The position numbers and the translations under genes are program-made. The notes below the pieces were generated by a model. That model saw nothing but the letters and a program-made list of their open reading frames with translations. It was not told the DNA's origin and did not search any database. A DNA stretch of 64,000 nucleotides from an uncultured Oscillospiraceae bacterium (GTDB lineage Bacteria > Bacillota > Clostridia > Oscillospirales > Oscillospiraceae), in the NCBI GenBank assembly GCA_947623745.1, contig CANQHN010000006.1:59606-123605 (forward strand). The letters run 5' to 3'. This document shows positions 42,121 through 50,058 of this stretch, in pieces (position 1 is the stretch's first letter; each line of letters begins with the position of its first letter).

Positions 42121-43353
42121 TCAGGTCAGCGGGTAGACGGCCACCGCCGCCCCCTGCCGCAGCCCCTCACAGTTGCGGTCGATGCGGATATAGCCGTCCG
42201 CCCGGGCCAGGGGGGTGATGAGCCCGGATCTCCCCAGAATGGGCCGGGCGGTCAGTCCCCCCTCCCCCTCTGTCAGCTCCACCGGGCAGAAGGTGGTCCG
42301 CCCGGCGGCGCCGGGCAGGTTGGTCTCTAAAACGGCGCTAGCCAGCGGGCGCTCCCGCTCCCCGGTGCGCTCTCTCCACAGCCAGCCGAAGAGCTGCTGG
42401 AACACGATCAGCGCCGCCGCCGGGTGGCCCGGAAGGCCCGCCAGGAGGGTACGCGTGTCCCGGTCCCAGGCCAGGATAGTGGGCTTGCCGGGCTTGACCG
42501 CCAGGCCGTGGACGAACACGCCGGGCCGGGCCAGCCCGTCAAAAATGCGGCTGGTCATGTCCTTCTTCCCCTTGGAGCTCCCCCCGGACAGCAGCACGAT
42601 GTTGGCCCGCTCCATCCCCTCCCGGACGCAGGCGCGCAGCCGGCCCTCCTCGTCGGGCAGGGTGCAGGTCCCCTCCAGGGCGAAGCCCAGAGATTTTGCG
42701 GCGGCGGACAGGGCGTGGGTGTTGATGTCGTAGACCTGGCCCGGCAGCAGGGGCAGGCCCGGCCGGACCAGCTCGTCCCCGGTGGAGACGATCCGCACCA
42801 CCGGCGGTCTCACCACCGGGACGCAGGCCGCCCCGGCGGCGGCCAGCGCGCCGATCCGGGCGGCGGTCAGCCGCTCTCCCCGCTCCAGCAGGACCCGGCC
42901 CGCCGCGATGTCCTCGCCGGGCTGCACCACATTCTGTCCGGCGGCCACCGAGGCGCCCACCGCCATGGTTCGCTCATCCAGCGCCTCGCAGTACTCCACC
43001 ATCACCACCGCGTCCGCCCCCTCTGGGAGCATCCCACCGGTGGGCACGTAGGCGCACTTCCCCGGCGTCAGGCGGCACTTGGCCGGATGCCCGATGGAAA
43101 CCTCCTCCAGCACGTCCAGAAAGACCGGGATGCTCTCCGTGGCCCCGTGGGTCTCCGAGGCCCGGACGGCGTAGCCGTCCACCGTGGAGCGGGGGAAGGC
43201 GGGGATGTCCTCCGGGGCCGTCACGGCCCGGGCGGTGACACGCCCGGCGCACTGGTCCAGGGGTAGCAGCTCCTCCCCGAAGGGCAGGGCCGCCGCGCAG
43301 TCCAGCAGCATCCCCCGGGCGTCCTCCAGGGTGTGTACTTGCAGCAGTTCCAT
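42121..43353 (-). CDS. moeA: Molybdopterin molybdenumtransferase
   Basis: 410 residues, the normal MoeA length without extra domain. STVDGYAVRASET, VPTGGMLPEGADAVVMVEY, QPGEDIAAGRVLL, VRIVSTGDELV, LLSGGSSKGKKDMTS and LLAGLPGHPAAALIVFQQL are family motifs. Sits 24 bases after the rhodanese gene. Confidence 0.95.
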   Translation of the reverse strand: MELLQVHTLEDARGMLLDCAAALPFGEELLPLDQCAGRVTARAVTAPEDIPAFPRSTVDGYAVRASETHGATESIPVFLDVLEEVSIGHPAKCRLTPGKCAYVPTGGMLPEGADAVVMVEYCEALDERTMAVGASVAAGQNVVQPGEDIAAGRVLLERGERLTAARIGALAAAGAACVPVVRPPVVRIVSTGDELVRPGLPLLPGQVYDINTHALSAAAKSLGFALEGTCTLPDEEGRLRACVREGMERANIVLLSGGSSKGKKDMTSRIFDGLARPGVFVHGLAVKPGKPTILAWDRDTRTLLAGLPGHPAAALIVFQQLFGWLWRERTGERERPLASAVLETNLPGAAGRTTFCPVELTEGEGGLTARPILGRSGLITPLARADGYIRIDRNCEGLRQGAAVAVYPLT

Positions 43354-43377
43354 AAAATTCTCCTTTGCGGGCCGCCC

Positions 43378-43686
43378 TCAGCCGTCCGGGCAGTCCTTTC
43401 TGAACTTCTCCCGCAGATATTCCCGGTAGCCCCCCAGCAGGTTCCAGGCGCGGCAGCCCGCGTCCTCCAGGAGCTCCACGTACTGGGCGCTGTTCTCCCC
43501 CGCCTGGCAGAACACATAGATGTCCCTGTCCCGGGGGAGCTGGTAGAGCCTGCGGATGTCACTCAGGGGGATATTCACCGCCCCGGGGATGGTGTGCAGC
43601 TCATAGAGCCACTTATCCCGCATGTCGATCAAAATGTCGTCCGGCCCCCGGCGGGCCAGGTACTCGCAGATATCGATCTCCCGCAT
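43378..43686 (-). CDS. Rhodanese-like sulfurtransferase domain protein
   Basis: 102 residues. ILIDMRDKWLYELHTIPGAVNIPL and active-site loop FCQAGENS with the catalytic Cys. Probably supplies or relays sulfur for the MoeB/MoaD system encoded next to it. Confidence 0.9.
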   Translation of the reverse strand: MREIDICEYLARRGPDDILIDMRDKWLYELHTIPGAVNIPLSDIRRLYQLPRDRDIYVFCQAGENSAQYVELLEDAGCRAWNLLGGYREYLREKFRKDCPDG

Positions 43687-43720
43687 ACGATCGGTCCCCC
43701 CGTCCGTTTATTCCCCGGCG

Positions 43721-44533
43721 TCAGCAGCAGCCCGCCGGCTGATACTCCTCCCGGTTGTCCCGGAGGCTCAAAATCGTGGGGTGGGTCCCGCACACCCCGC
43801 AGTGGGGGTTGTTCCGGGGCACGTCGGTAAAGCTCACGCGCATGGCCAGCGCGTCAAAGTGGAGGATACGCCCCACCAGCAGCTCCCCCGCGCCCAGCAG
43901 GTACTTGACGGCCTCGGCGGCCTGGATGCTCCCCAGCACCCCCACGGCGGCCCCCAGCACCCCGGCCTGGGAGCAGGTGACGCTCTGCTCCGCCGGGGGC
44001 ACCCGCTCCATCAGGCAGCGCAGGCACGGCCCTTTGTGGGGCAGGTAAGTCATGGCCTGCCCCTCGAACCGGACCACCCCGGCGTGGGAGTAGGGCTTCT
44101 CCGAGAGCACGCAGGCGTCGTTGACCAGGAACTTGGACTCAAACCGGTCCGTGGCGTCGATGACGAACTCATAGGGGGCCATCAGGTCCTGGATGTTGTC
44201 CACCGTGACGCGCTCTGCATACGTGCGCACCTCCACGTCCGGGTTCAGCTCCCGGATGGACCGGGCCGCGGAGAGGACCTTGTCGGTCCCCACGCTGTCC
44301 GTGCGGTGGATGATCTGCCGCTGGAGGTTGGAGCGGTCCACTTGGTCGTAGTCGGCCACGCCCAGGGTGCCCACCCCGGCGGCGGCCAGGTAAAGCAGCG
44401 CGGCGGAGCCCAGCCCCCCTGCGCCGATGACCAGCACACTGGACTCCAGCAGCCGCTTCTGTCCGGACACGCCGATCTCCGAGAGCACAAAGTGCCGGGA
44501 GTAGCGCTCCAGCTGTTCCTCTGAAAATTTCAT
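43721..44533 (-). CDS. moeB: MoeB/ThiF-family adenylyltransferase
   Basis: 270 residues. ATP-binding VLVIGAGGLGSAALLYLAAA, substrate loop RSNLQRQIIHRTDSVG, catalytic DATDRFESK, and zinc cysteines CLRC and CGVC. Activates the C-terminal glycine of a MoaD/ThiS-type carrier. It is the first cofactor gene of the operon, 28 bases after fkbH. Confidence 0.92.
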   Translation of the reverse strand: MKFSEEQLERYSRHFVLSEIGVSGQKRLLESSVLVIGAGGLGSAALLYLAAAGVGTLGVADYDQVDRSNLQRQIIHRTDSVGTDKVLSAARSIRELNPDVEVRTYAERVTVDNIQDLMAPYEFVIDATDRFESKFLVNDACVLSEKPYSHAGVVRFEGQAMTYLPHKGPCLRCLMERVPPAEQSVTCSQAGVLGAAVGVLGSIQAAEAVKYLLGAGELLVGRILHFDALAMRVSFTDVPRNNPHCGVCGTHPTILSLRDNREEYQPAGCC

Positions 44534-44561
44534 CGTCCGATCCTCCCCGAATGCCGGCCGG

Positions 44562-45596
44562 TCAGCACGTCACGTCCAGATAGTCCGCGAAGGGCATCGG
44601 CTCCTCCTGGGCGTAGCGCAGCAGGAGCCTGTCCCCGTCCTCCTCGACCTCCTCGAAGCCGGCCAGCTTGTAGGTGATATACATGATGCGGTTGTACTCG
44701 GTCTCCAGGTACTCCGCCAGCAGGGGCTTGCCCAGCCGGGCGGCCATCTGAGTGGCGTAGCACAGCAGGGCCGAGCCGGTGCCCCGGGACATGACCCGGC
44801 AGGACACGATCAGCAGCTTGAGCCGCAGGGCATCCTCGCCGTTCTCCAGCAGGAGCAGGCCCACCTTGCCGCTGTCGCCGTAGTCGTCGGTGAGGCCGCA
44901 GATGCGGAAGATGTAGCGGGGGTCCCGGGACAGCTCCAGCAGCTCGTCGTAGGAGTAGGTGTAGCCCGTGGAGTTGAGCTGGTGGGTGCGGATGGTCAGC
45001 TCCTCCACCCGCTGCAGGTCGGCCTCCGTCACGGGGCTGATGTCCAGCTTCATGTGCAGGGTCGCCAGGAAGTCGTCCGCGTCCCCCGTGAAGGCCTGCT
45101 CCGCGCTCTGCCGCGCCAAGTCCGCCCGGTACATGGCCCGGCGGTTGGCCGCGTCCTGGGTGATAAAGGGCACCTGGAACTCGGGCAGCGCCAGCATCCC
45201 CGCCAGGTCCGCGCCGTCATAGCTGTGCAGGCGGGGGAAGGCGCGGCGCACCTCGTCCCGCTCAAAGGCGGAGTCGTCCACCAGGGCGGCGGCCTCCGGC
45301 TTGATGTTCAGGGTGGAGAGGATCTCCCCCACCCCGGCGGATTTGGGGTTCCAGGAGATTTGGGGGCACAGGAAGTAGTCCTCCAGTCCGAACCCGGCCA
45401 GCCGCCGCAGGGCGGCGGCGCGGTCGTTCTTGCTGGCCACGGACTGCACAATCCCCCGTCGGTCCAACTCCAGCACCGCCTCCCGGGCGCCGGGGCGCAG
45501 GGCGGCCCCGCCCCCTTCAGACAGGGTCCCTTCCCACAGGGTGTTGTCCAGGTCCCAGATCACACACTTGACTCTGTCGCCGCTGGTGCCCATCAC
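44562..45596 (-). CDS. FkbH-type HAD-IIIC phosphatase with GNAT-like C-terminal domain
   Basis: 344 residues. HAD motif I VIWDLDNTLWEGTL, SKND motif II, LVDDSAFERDEV as motif III/IV; the C-terminal half (about 170-335) resembles an acyltransferase domain with LSRDPRYIFRICGLTD. FkbH proteins load 3-phosphoglycerate-derived glyceryl onto an acyl carrier protein. Its start overlaps the carrier gene by four bases, which strongly supports that function. Confidence 0.88.
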   Translation of the reverse strand: MMGTSGDRVKCVIWDLDNTLWEGTLSEGGGAALRPGAREAVLELDRRGIVQSVASKNDRAAALRRLAGFGLEDYFLCPQISWNPKSAGVGEILSTLNIKPEAAALVDDSAFERDEVRRAFPRLHSYDGADLAGMLALPEFQVPFITQDAANRRAMYRADLARQSAEQAFTGDADDFLATLHMKLDISPVTEADLQRVEELTIRTHQLNSTGYTYSYDELLELSRDPRYIFRICGLTDDYGDSGKVGLLLLENGEDALRLKLLIVSCRVMSRGTGSALLCYATQMAARLGKPLLAEYLETEYNRIMYITYKLAGFEEVEEDGDRLLLRYAQEEPMPFADYLDVTC

Positions 45597-45841
45597 TGGC
45601 CCTCCTGCCGGCCCAGGTGGCGGTCCACCAGGGCGGCGATGGCGTTGATGGAGTGGAAGTTCTCCACGGAGATCTCCTTCCGGGAGAGCTTCACCTGGAA
45701 CTGCTTCTCCACGAACATCACGATCTGCAGGGCGAACAGGGAGTTGATGTGCCTGCTCTTGAGCAGCTCGGTGTCATAAGTCAGGCCGTCGGCCTTCTTC
45801 TTGTCCACAAAGAATTGAAAGATCTGTTCCCGCGTGTCCAT
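45593..45841 (-). CDS. Acyl/peptidyl carrier protein
   Basis: 82 residues, four-helix carrier. The phosphopantetheine serine is in HINSLFALQIV (NSL instead of the usual DSL). Preceding the FkbH gene, and related in role to DltC. Probably modified by the Sfp-type transferase at 49252. Confidence 0.85.
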   Translation of the reverse strand: MDTREQIFQFFVDKKKADGLTYDTELLKSRHINSLFALQIVMFVEKQFQVKLSRKEISVENFHSINAIAALVDRHLGRQEGQ

Positions 45842-45873
45842 AGTGCGACCTCCATATCATCATTTTTCCAATT

Positions 45874-47736
45874 TCAGTAGAGCGTATCCGCGCCCAGCAG
45901 CCTCTCCAGGGTATCGGTCAGCTCCCCGGCGGCGGTGCCGCCGGCCACGTTGATCCGCTTGAGCAGGTACAGGCTCTGGGGCAGGCCCTTGACCAGCACG
46001 TTGACGCCGTAGTCCGTGGCCACCGTCACCCGGATGTGCAGGCTGTGCAGGGCCACTTCGGACAGGGTGTCGTGCAGGCCGTTGGGGTAGGTGTAGACGT
46101 CGCAGGTCACGCCCAGCGCCCGCTCCAGCTCCTCCCGGGCCCGCAGCAGGTCGGCGCTCAGCGCCGCCACATAGTCCTCGTCGGACTCGCGCTCCAGCTT
46201 CAGCGCGCCCGGGCGGCAGTCCTCCCCGTCGAAGGCAGGGACCTGGTGCATATCGTAGGAGTGGGTCTGGATGTCCAGCACCCCCCGCCGGACGTACTCC
46301 GCCGCGTCCTCCAGGGCGAAGTGGGGGGTGATGGGCAGCCCGGTGTCCTTATAGGTGTCCCGGCCGGCGGAGCAGCCGATCACGGCCACCGTGGCGCAGA
46401 ACCCCGTCTCCTCCAGCACCGGGACGGCCAGGTCCAGGTTGTTCTGGTAGCCGTCGTCGATGGAGATGAGGATGGGCTTCTCCGGCAGGGGTGTGCCGCG
46501 GGAGACGTAGTCGATGAGGTCCCGGTAGAACACCCCGTGATAGCCCTGCTCCCGCAGCGCCTCCAGCTGCTCCCGGAAATCCTCCGTCCACACCGTCACG
46601 TCGTCGGTCCCGGAGGGGTCATCGGTGAAGGAGTGGTACATCAGGATGGGCACGTGGGCGGTGTAGTCCTCCAGCGCCGTCTCCGGGCCGGCCAGGGCGG
46701 CGGGGATCCACTGCTCCACGTTGTCCGCCGTGGTCAGGTGCCCGAACCCCTCGGGACGGTAGACGTCCGGGTCGCCGAAGCAGTACCCCAGCACCATGTC
46801 CCCCACGTCGTTGCGGAAGTGGTTGGTGTCGTAGAAGTAGCGGATATCGCCGTTGACCGGGTTGTTCCCCCAGAAGTCATAGAAGTCGGTCAGCTCCGCC
46901 AGCCCCGTCCAGAACTGGACCAGCCGCCCGCTGTCGTAGCGGGCCAGCTCCTCCCGCTGGATGGGCACGCCGATCACCGTCAGGCGGACGCCGCTCTCCT
47001 CGCACATGGCGAGGATATCGGCCACGGCCTCCAGCGCCCCCTCCACGTAGGGCAGGTCGGAGTGCCACTGCTCCACCACATTGTTCTCCAGGGCCAGGTA
47101 CTCGGGCATGGCCCCGATGGGGGTGGCGTCCCGGAGCTGCTTGTTGTACACCCCGGTCCGGGCCACGTAGATGGCGGAGGGGTGGAGCAGGTAGCCCCGC
47201 TGGGTGTAGGCGGCCAGCTTGTCCCAGCTGTACCCGGGGTTGGCCAGCAGGTACTTGGCGTAGAACATCAGGGGGGAGGAGCCGTCCACCTTGCAGTGCA
47301 TATTGCCCTTGATGGGGTCGGCCTCGGTGTTGAACATATCGGCGTCCTGGGGGTCCACCGCCAGGACGATGTTTTTCACCGTGTAGTGCTCGATGAGGTA
47401 GCGGACCAGGTCCCGCTCATCCACCAGGTCGCCGCCGTACCAGGTCATGTTGTAAAAGCTGGCCCCGGTATAGCGGTCCAGGGTCTCCACGCCCAGGGAG
47501 GAGGACTTGGAGCTGCCCACCACGTAAGAGTCGTATTTCTCGTAATTCTTATCCAGGTAGGCGATCTTCGCCACCCTGGGGTTCATGGTCATGTCGTACT
47601 CGTACCAGTCCAGCAGCCGGTCGCCGAACACGCCGAAGGGGTCCACCAGCACGTTGCAGGCCATCAGCAGGGCGGTGCACCCCGCGATGGCGGCAAAAAA
47701 CAGGAGCAGCCACTTCTTCAAAGACAACGCGCTCAC
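45874..47736 (-). CDS. Fusion of a DltD/AlgX-like SGNH domain and a polysaccharide deacetylase
   Basis: 620 residues with an N-terminal membrane anchor (LLLFFAAIAGCTALLMAC). The first part (about 30-360) has SYVVGSSKSSSLG and YDTNHFRNDVG, matching the Ser and Asp-x-x-His of SGNH acyltransferases such as DltD and AlgX. The second (about 385-620) is a NodB deacetylase: ILISIDDGYQNN, DIQTHSYDMHQ (metal His pair) and VYTYPNG. Placed outside the membrane, it would accept groups delivered by the MBOAT protein and act on a wall polymer. Fusion is unusual to my knowledge. Confidence 0.85.
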   Translation of the reverse strand: MSALSLKKWLLLFFAAIAGCTALLMACNVLVDPFGVFGDRLLDWYEYDMTMNPRVAKIAYLDKNYEKYDSYVVGSSKSSSLGVETLDRYTGASFYNMTWYGGDLVDERDLVRYLIEHYTVKNIVLAVDPQDADMFNTEADPIKGNMHCKVDGSSPLMFYAKYLLANPGYSWDKLAAYTQRGYLLHPSAIYVARTGVYNKQLRDATPIGAMPEYLALENNVVEQWHSDLPYVEGALEAVADILAMCEESGVRLTVIGVPIQREELARYDSGRLVQFWTGLAELTDFYDFWGNNPVNGDIRYFYDTNHFRNDVGDMVLGYCFGDPDVYRPEGFGHLTTADNVEQWIPAALAGPETALEDYTAHVPILMYHSFTDDPSGTDDVTVWTEDFREQLEALREQGYHGVFYRDLIDYVSRGTPLPEKPILISIDDGYQNNLDLAVPVLEETGFCATVAVIGCSAGRDTYKDTGLPITPHFALEDAAEYVRRGVLDIQTHSYDMHQVPAFDGEDCRPGALKLERESDEDYVAALSADLLRAREELERALGVTCDVYTYPNGLHDTLSEVALHSLHIRVTVATDYGVNVLVKGLPQSLYLLKRINVAGGTAAGELTDTLERLLGADTLY

Positions 47737-47737
47737 C

Positions 47738-49162
47738 TCAGAAGTTGAAGTACAGGAAGGTGGATACCTGGGTCATGTTGAACAGGGACAGGGCCAGCAG
47801 CACCCCGCTGAACACCGCGTCCCTCCGGCTGAACCTCTCCCGCTCCATGACCCCGTTGGCGTTGGGCAGGCAGAAGCAGATGACCGCCGATGCCAGCAGC
47901 ACCAGGGTCAACACAAGGTGCCCCTCCACGAAGGCCGCCAGGGAGCCCAGCAGGGTGCGCACGTGGAGCAGGTTCCTCAGATCCAGCATTTTCTTGTAGA
48001 TCTGCACCGCCTGGGTCATGCCGGCGCAGTCAAACAGCACCCGGGTCAGGGTGCCCGCCGCAAAGGTGAGAAAGACGGCCAGCGGGACCGGCAGCGGCTT
48101 TTTGTCCCACAGGGCGCGCAGGTTGGACACGCACACCAGCGCTCCGTTGACCAGGCCCCAGATGATATAGTGCCAGGCCGCGCCGTGCCACAGGCCGGAC
48201 ACCAGGAAGGTGGCCAGCGTGGCGAGGATCAGCTTCCCCACCCCGTCTCCAAACCCGAAGAGGTTGGAGAAGATGGTCTCGTTGAAGAAGCGGGAGATGG
48301 TGATGTTCCACCGCCGCCAGAAGTCGGAGAAGTCCCGGGCCTTGTAGGGGGAGTCGAAGTTGATGGGCAGGGCGATGCCGAAGAAGCAGCCCAGCCCCCG
48401 GGCCATGTCGATATAGCCGGAGAAATCGAAGTAGTAGGCAAACACATAGCACAGCACCGCGATCCAGGTCTCTACAAAAGAGAAGTCCCCCACGTTCCCG
48501 CCGTAGAAGGAGGAGGCGTAGTTGATCATGATGTCGGCCAGCAGGATCTTTTTGGCGCAGCCGATGGAGAAGAGCATCACGCCCCGGGGGACCCACAGCC
48601 CGGCGTCGAAGCCCAGAAGCCGCTCCCCCTCAATGGCGGGGAACAACTCCTCGTGCCGCACCACCGGGCCCACGATGAGCTGGGGGAAGAAGGTCACAAA
48701 GACCGCGTAATCCAGAAAGGCGGGGAACCCGCACTCCCCCCGGTAGAAGCTGACCGTGCAGGCCAGGATCTGGAAGGTGAAGAAGGAGATGCCGATGGGC
48801 AGGACCACCTGGAGCATGGGGAAGTCCGTCCCCAGCAGCCAGTTCAGGTTGTGGAGCATGAAGTTGGTGTACTTGAAGTAGAACAGCAGGCCGATGTTCC
48901 ACCCCACCGCACATAGCAGCCACAGCCGGCGCAGCCACTTGCCGCCGGTGCGCCGGATGCACCACAGCAGCAGGTAGTTCAGCACCAGGGACGCGGCGAA
49001 CCAGGGCAGGAAATCCAGCTGCCCCAGGCCGTAGAACACCAGGGAGGCCGCCGTCAGCCACAGCTTGACCCACTGCACCCGCCCGGTGCGCCGCAGCAGG
49101 TGATAGCCCAACACAGCCGCCGGGAAGAACCCGAAAATAAAGGCGTAAGACGAAAAGATCAT
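47738..49162 (-). CDS. MBOAT-family membrane O-acyltransferase (DltB/AlgI type)
   Basis: 474 residues from the ATG at 49162 (MIFSSYAFIFGFFP), after GGAGCT. About ten helices; the conserved FDSPYKARDFSDFWRRWNIT (20-residue excerpt limit) region and catalytic SGLWHGAAWHYIIWG histidine. Moves an acyl group from a cytoplasmic carrier across the membrane. First gene of the operon that continues to the carrier, FkbH and the cofactor genes. Confidence 0.93.
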   Translation of the reverse strand: MIFSSYAFIFGFFPAAVLGYHLLRRTGRVQWVKLWLTAASLVFYGLGQLDFLPWFAASLVLNYLLLWCIRRTGGKWLRRLWLLCAVGWNIGLLFYFKYTNFMLHNLNWLLGTDFPMLQVVLPIGISFFTFQILACTVSFYRGECGFPAFLDYAVFVTFFPQLIVGPVVRHEELFPAIEGERLLGFDAGLWVPRGVMLFSIGCAKKILLADIMINYASSFYGGNVGDFSFVETWIAVLCYVFAYYFDFSGYIDMARGLGCFFGIALPINFDSPYKARDFSDFWRRWNITISRFFNETIFSNLFGFGDGVGKLILATLATFLVSGLWHGAAWHYIIWGLVNGALVCVSNLRALWDKKPLPVPLAVFLTFAAGTLTRVLFDCAGMTQAVQIYKKMLDLRNLLHVRTLLGSLAAFVEGHLVLTLVLLASAVICFCLPNANGVMERERFSRRDAVFSGVLLALSLFNMTQVSTFLYFNF

Positions 49163-49209
49163 AGAGACAGCTCCAAAATTGACAGTGTCTTTCTCAGGGG
49201 CCGCGTGGT

Positions 49210-49215
49210 ATAATA
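49210..49215 (+). promoter_or_regulatory. Extended -10 box ahead of the PPTase gene
   Basis: TGGTATAAT: a TGn-extended -10 with a weak -35. The start would lie near 49222, 30 bases before the ATG, with GGGGGGAGC as ribosome site. Confidence 0.5.
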
Positions 49216-49251
49216 TCCCCATCCTGTGCGCAGCACACAAGGGGGGAGCTT

Positions 49252-49938
49252 ATGCACATCTTCTGGTGCGATATCCGGGCCTGGCGGGAGGACCCGTCCG
49301 CGGCTCTGGACTTCTGCACAGGCGCCGGCATCAACCCGGGGGAGTTCCTCCGCCTGGAGGACCTGATCCCCCACGCGGCGGGGCGGTTCCTCCTAAAAGA
49401 GGGGTTCGCGGCCCTGTTCCCGGGCCAGAGCCCGCCGGCCCTGGCGTTCTCCTCGGAGGGGAAACCGCGGTTTCCCGGCGGCCTGCCCGCCTTCAGCATC
49501 TCCCACGCCGGGGACCTGGCCCTGTGCGCCTTCGGTTCCTCGGAGCTGGGGGCGGACATCGAGCGGGTCATTCCCGCGGAGGAGGAGCTGCTGGATATCC
49601 TCCGGCCGGAGGAGCTGGCCTGGCTGCGCCGCTCCAGGGACTGGGACCTGGCGTTTTTCCGCCTCTGGACGGCCAAGGAGAGCCTAGCGAAGGCAGGCGG
49701 CGGGGGGCTGGGCGCCGCGCTCCAGCTGGACAGCGTAATCACACCGGCGCTGGAGTGGAAAACCCGGGTCAACGGGTTTTTCCTCACCTCTGTGCCCCTC
49801 TGGGAGCCGGAGTACGCCGCGGCGGTCAGCATCCGCTCCCCGGAGCCCGCCGCCGCTGTGCGTCTGGAGCTGCCCGAAACCCGCCCATCGGGTCAAAAGC
49901 GGCCCGGAAACGACAAAACAGCCCCCGCCGGATGGTGA
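49252..49938 (+). CDS. 4'-phosphopantetheinyl transferase (Sfp type)
   Basis: 228 residues. Signature motifs FSISHAGDL, GADIERV and WTAKESLAKAG. It transfers phosphopantetheine from CoA to carrier proteins. Divergent from the MBOAT-carrier operon, so the 45593-45841 carrier is a likely target. The last 30 residues are not conserved in appearance and overlap the hairpin at 49921-49945. Confidence 0.9.
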   Translation: MHIFWCDIRAWREDPSAALDFCTGAGINPGEFLRLEDLIPHAAGRFLLKEGFAALFPGQSPPALAFSSEGKPRFPGGLPAFSISHAGDLALCAFGSSELGADIERVIPAEEELLDILRPEELAWLRRSRDWDLAFFRLWTAKESLAKAGGGGLGAALQLDSVITPALEWKTRVNGFFLTSVPLWEPEYAAAVSIRSPEPAAAVRLELPETRPSGQKRPGNDKTAPAGW

Positions 49939-49961
49939 AGGGGGCGCGGTTCCTTTTCCAC

Positions 49962-49990
49962 ATTATACAAATGGGCCGTGCAAATGTCAA
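49962..49990 (-). promoter_or_regulatory. Consensus promoter pointing into the 3' end of the PPTase gene
   Basis: Minus strand: TTGACA (plus 49985-49990), 17 bases, TATAAT (plus 49962-49967), a perfect sigma-A match. No minus-strand gene follows until 49162. A hairpin GCCCCC/GGGGGC with TGTTTTG on the minus strand (about 49918-49945) lies just after the start, so a very short RNA or an antisense transcript is possible. Confidence 0.65.
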
Positions 49991-50008
49991 GGAAAACGGG
50001 CCTGTCAG

Positions 50009-50042
50009 AAAGGGCGCCCCGGCAGCTGCCGGGGCGCCCTTT
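50009..50042. terminator. Perfect 34-bp palindromic terminator
   Basis: AAAGGGCGCCCCGGCAG and its exact complement, with T residues on both sides; terminates the minus-strand regulator operon (stop at 50059) and possibly the PPTase gene. Confidence 0.85.
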
Positions 50043-50058
50043 CCCCCCGTTTTCGGGG

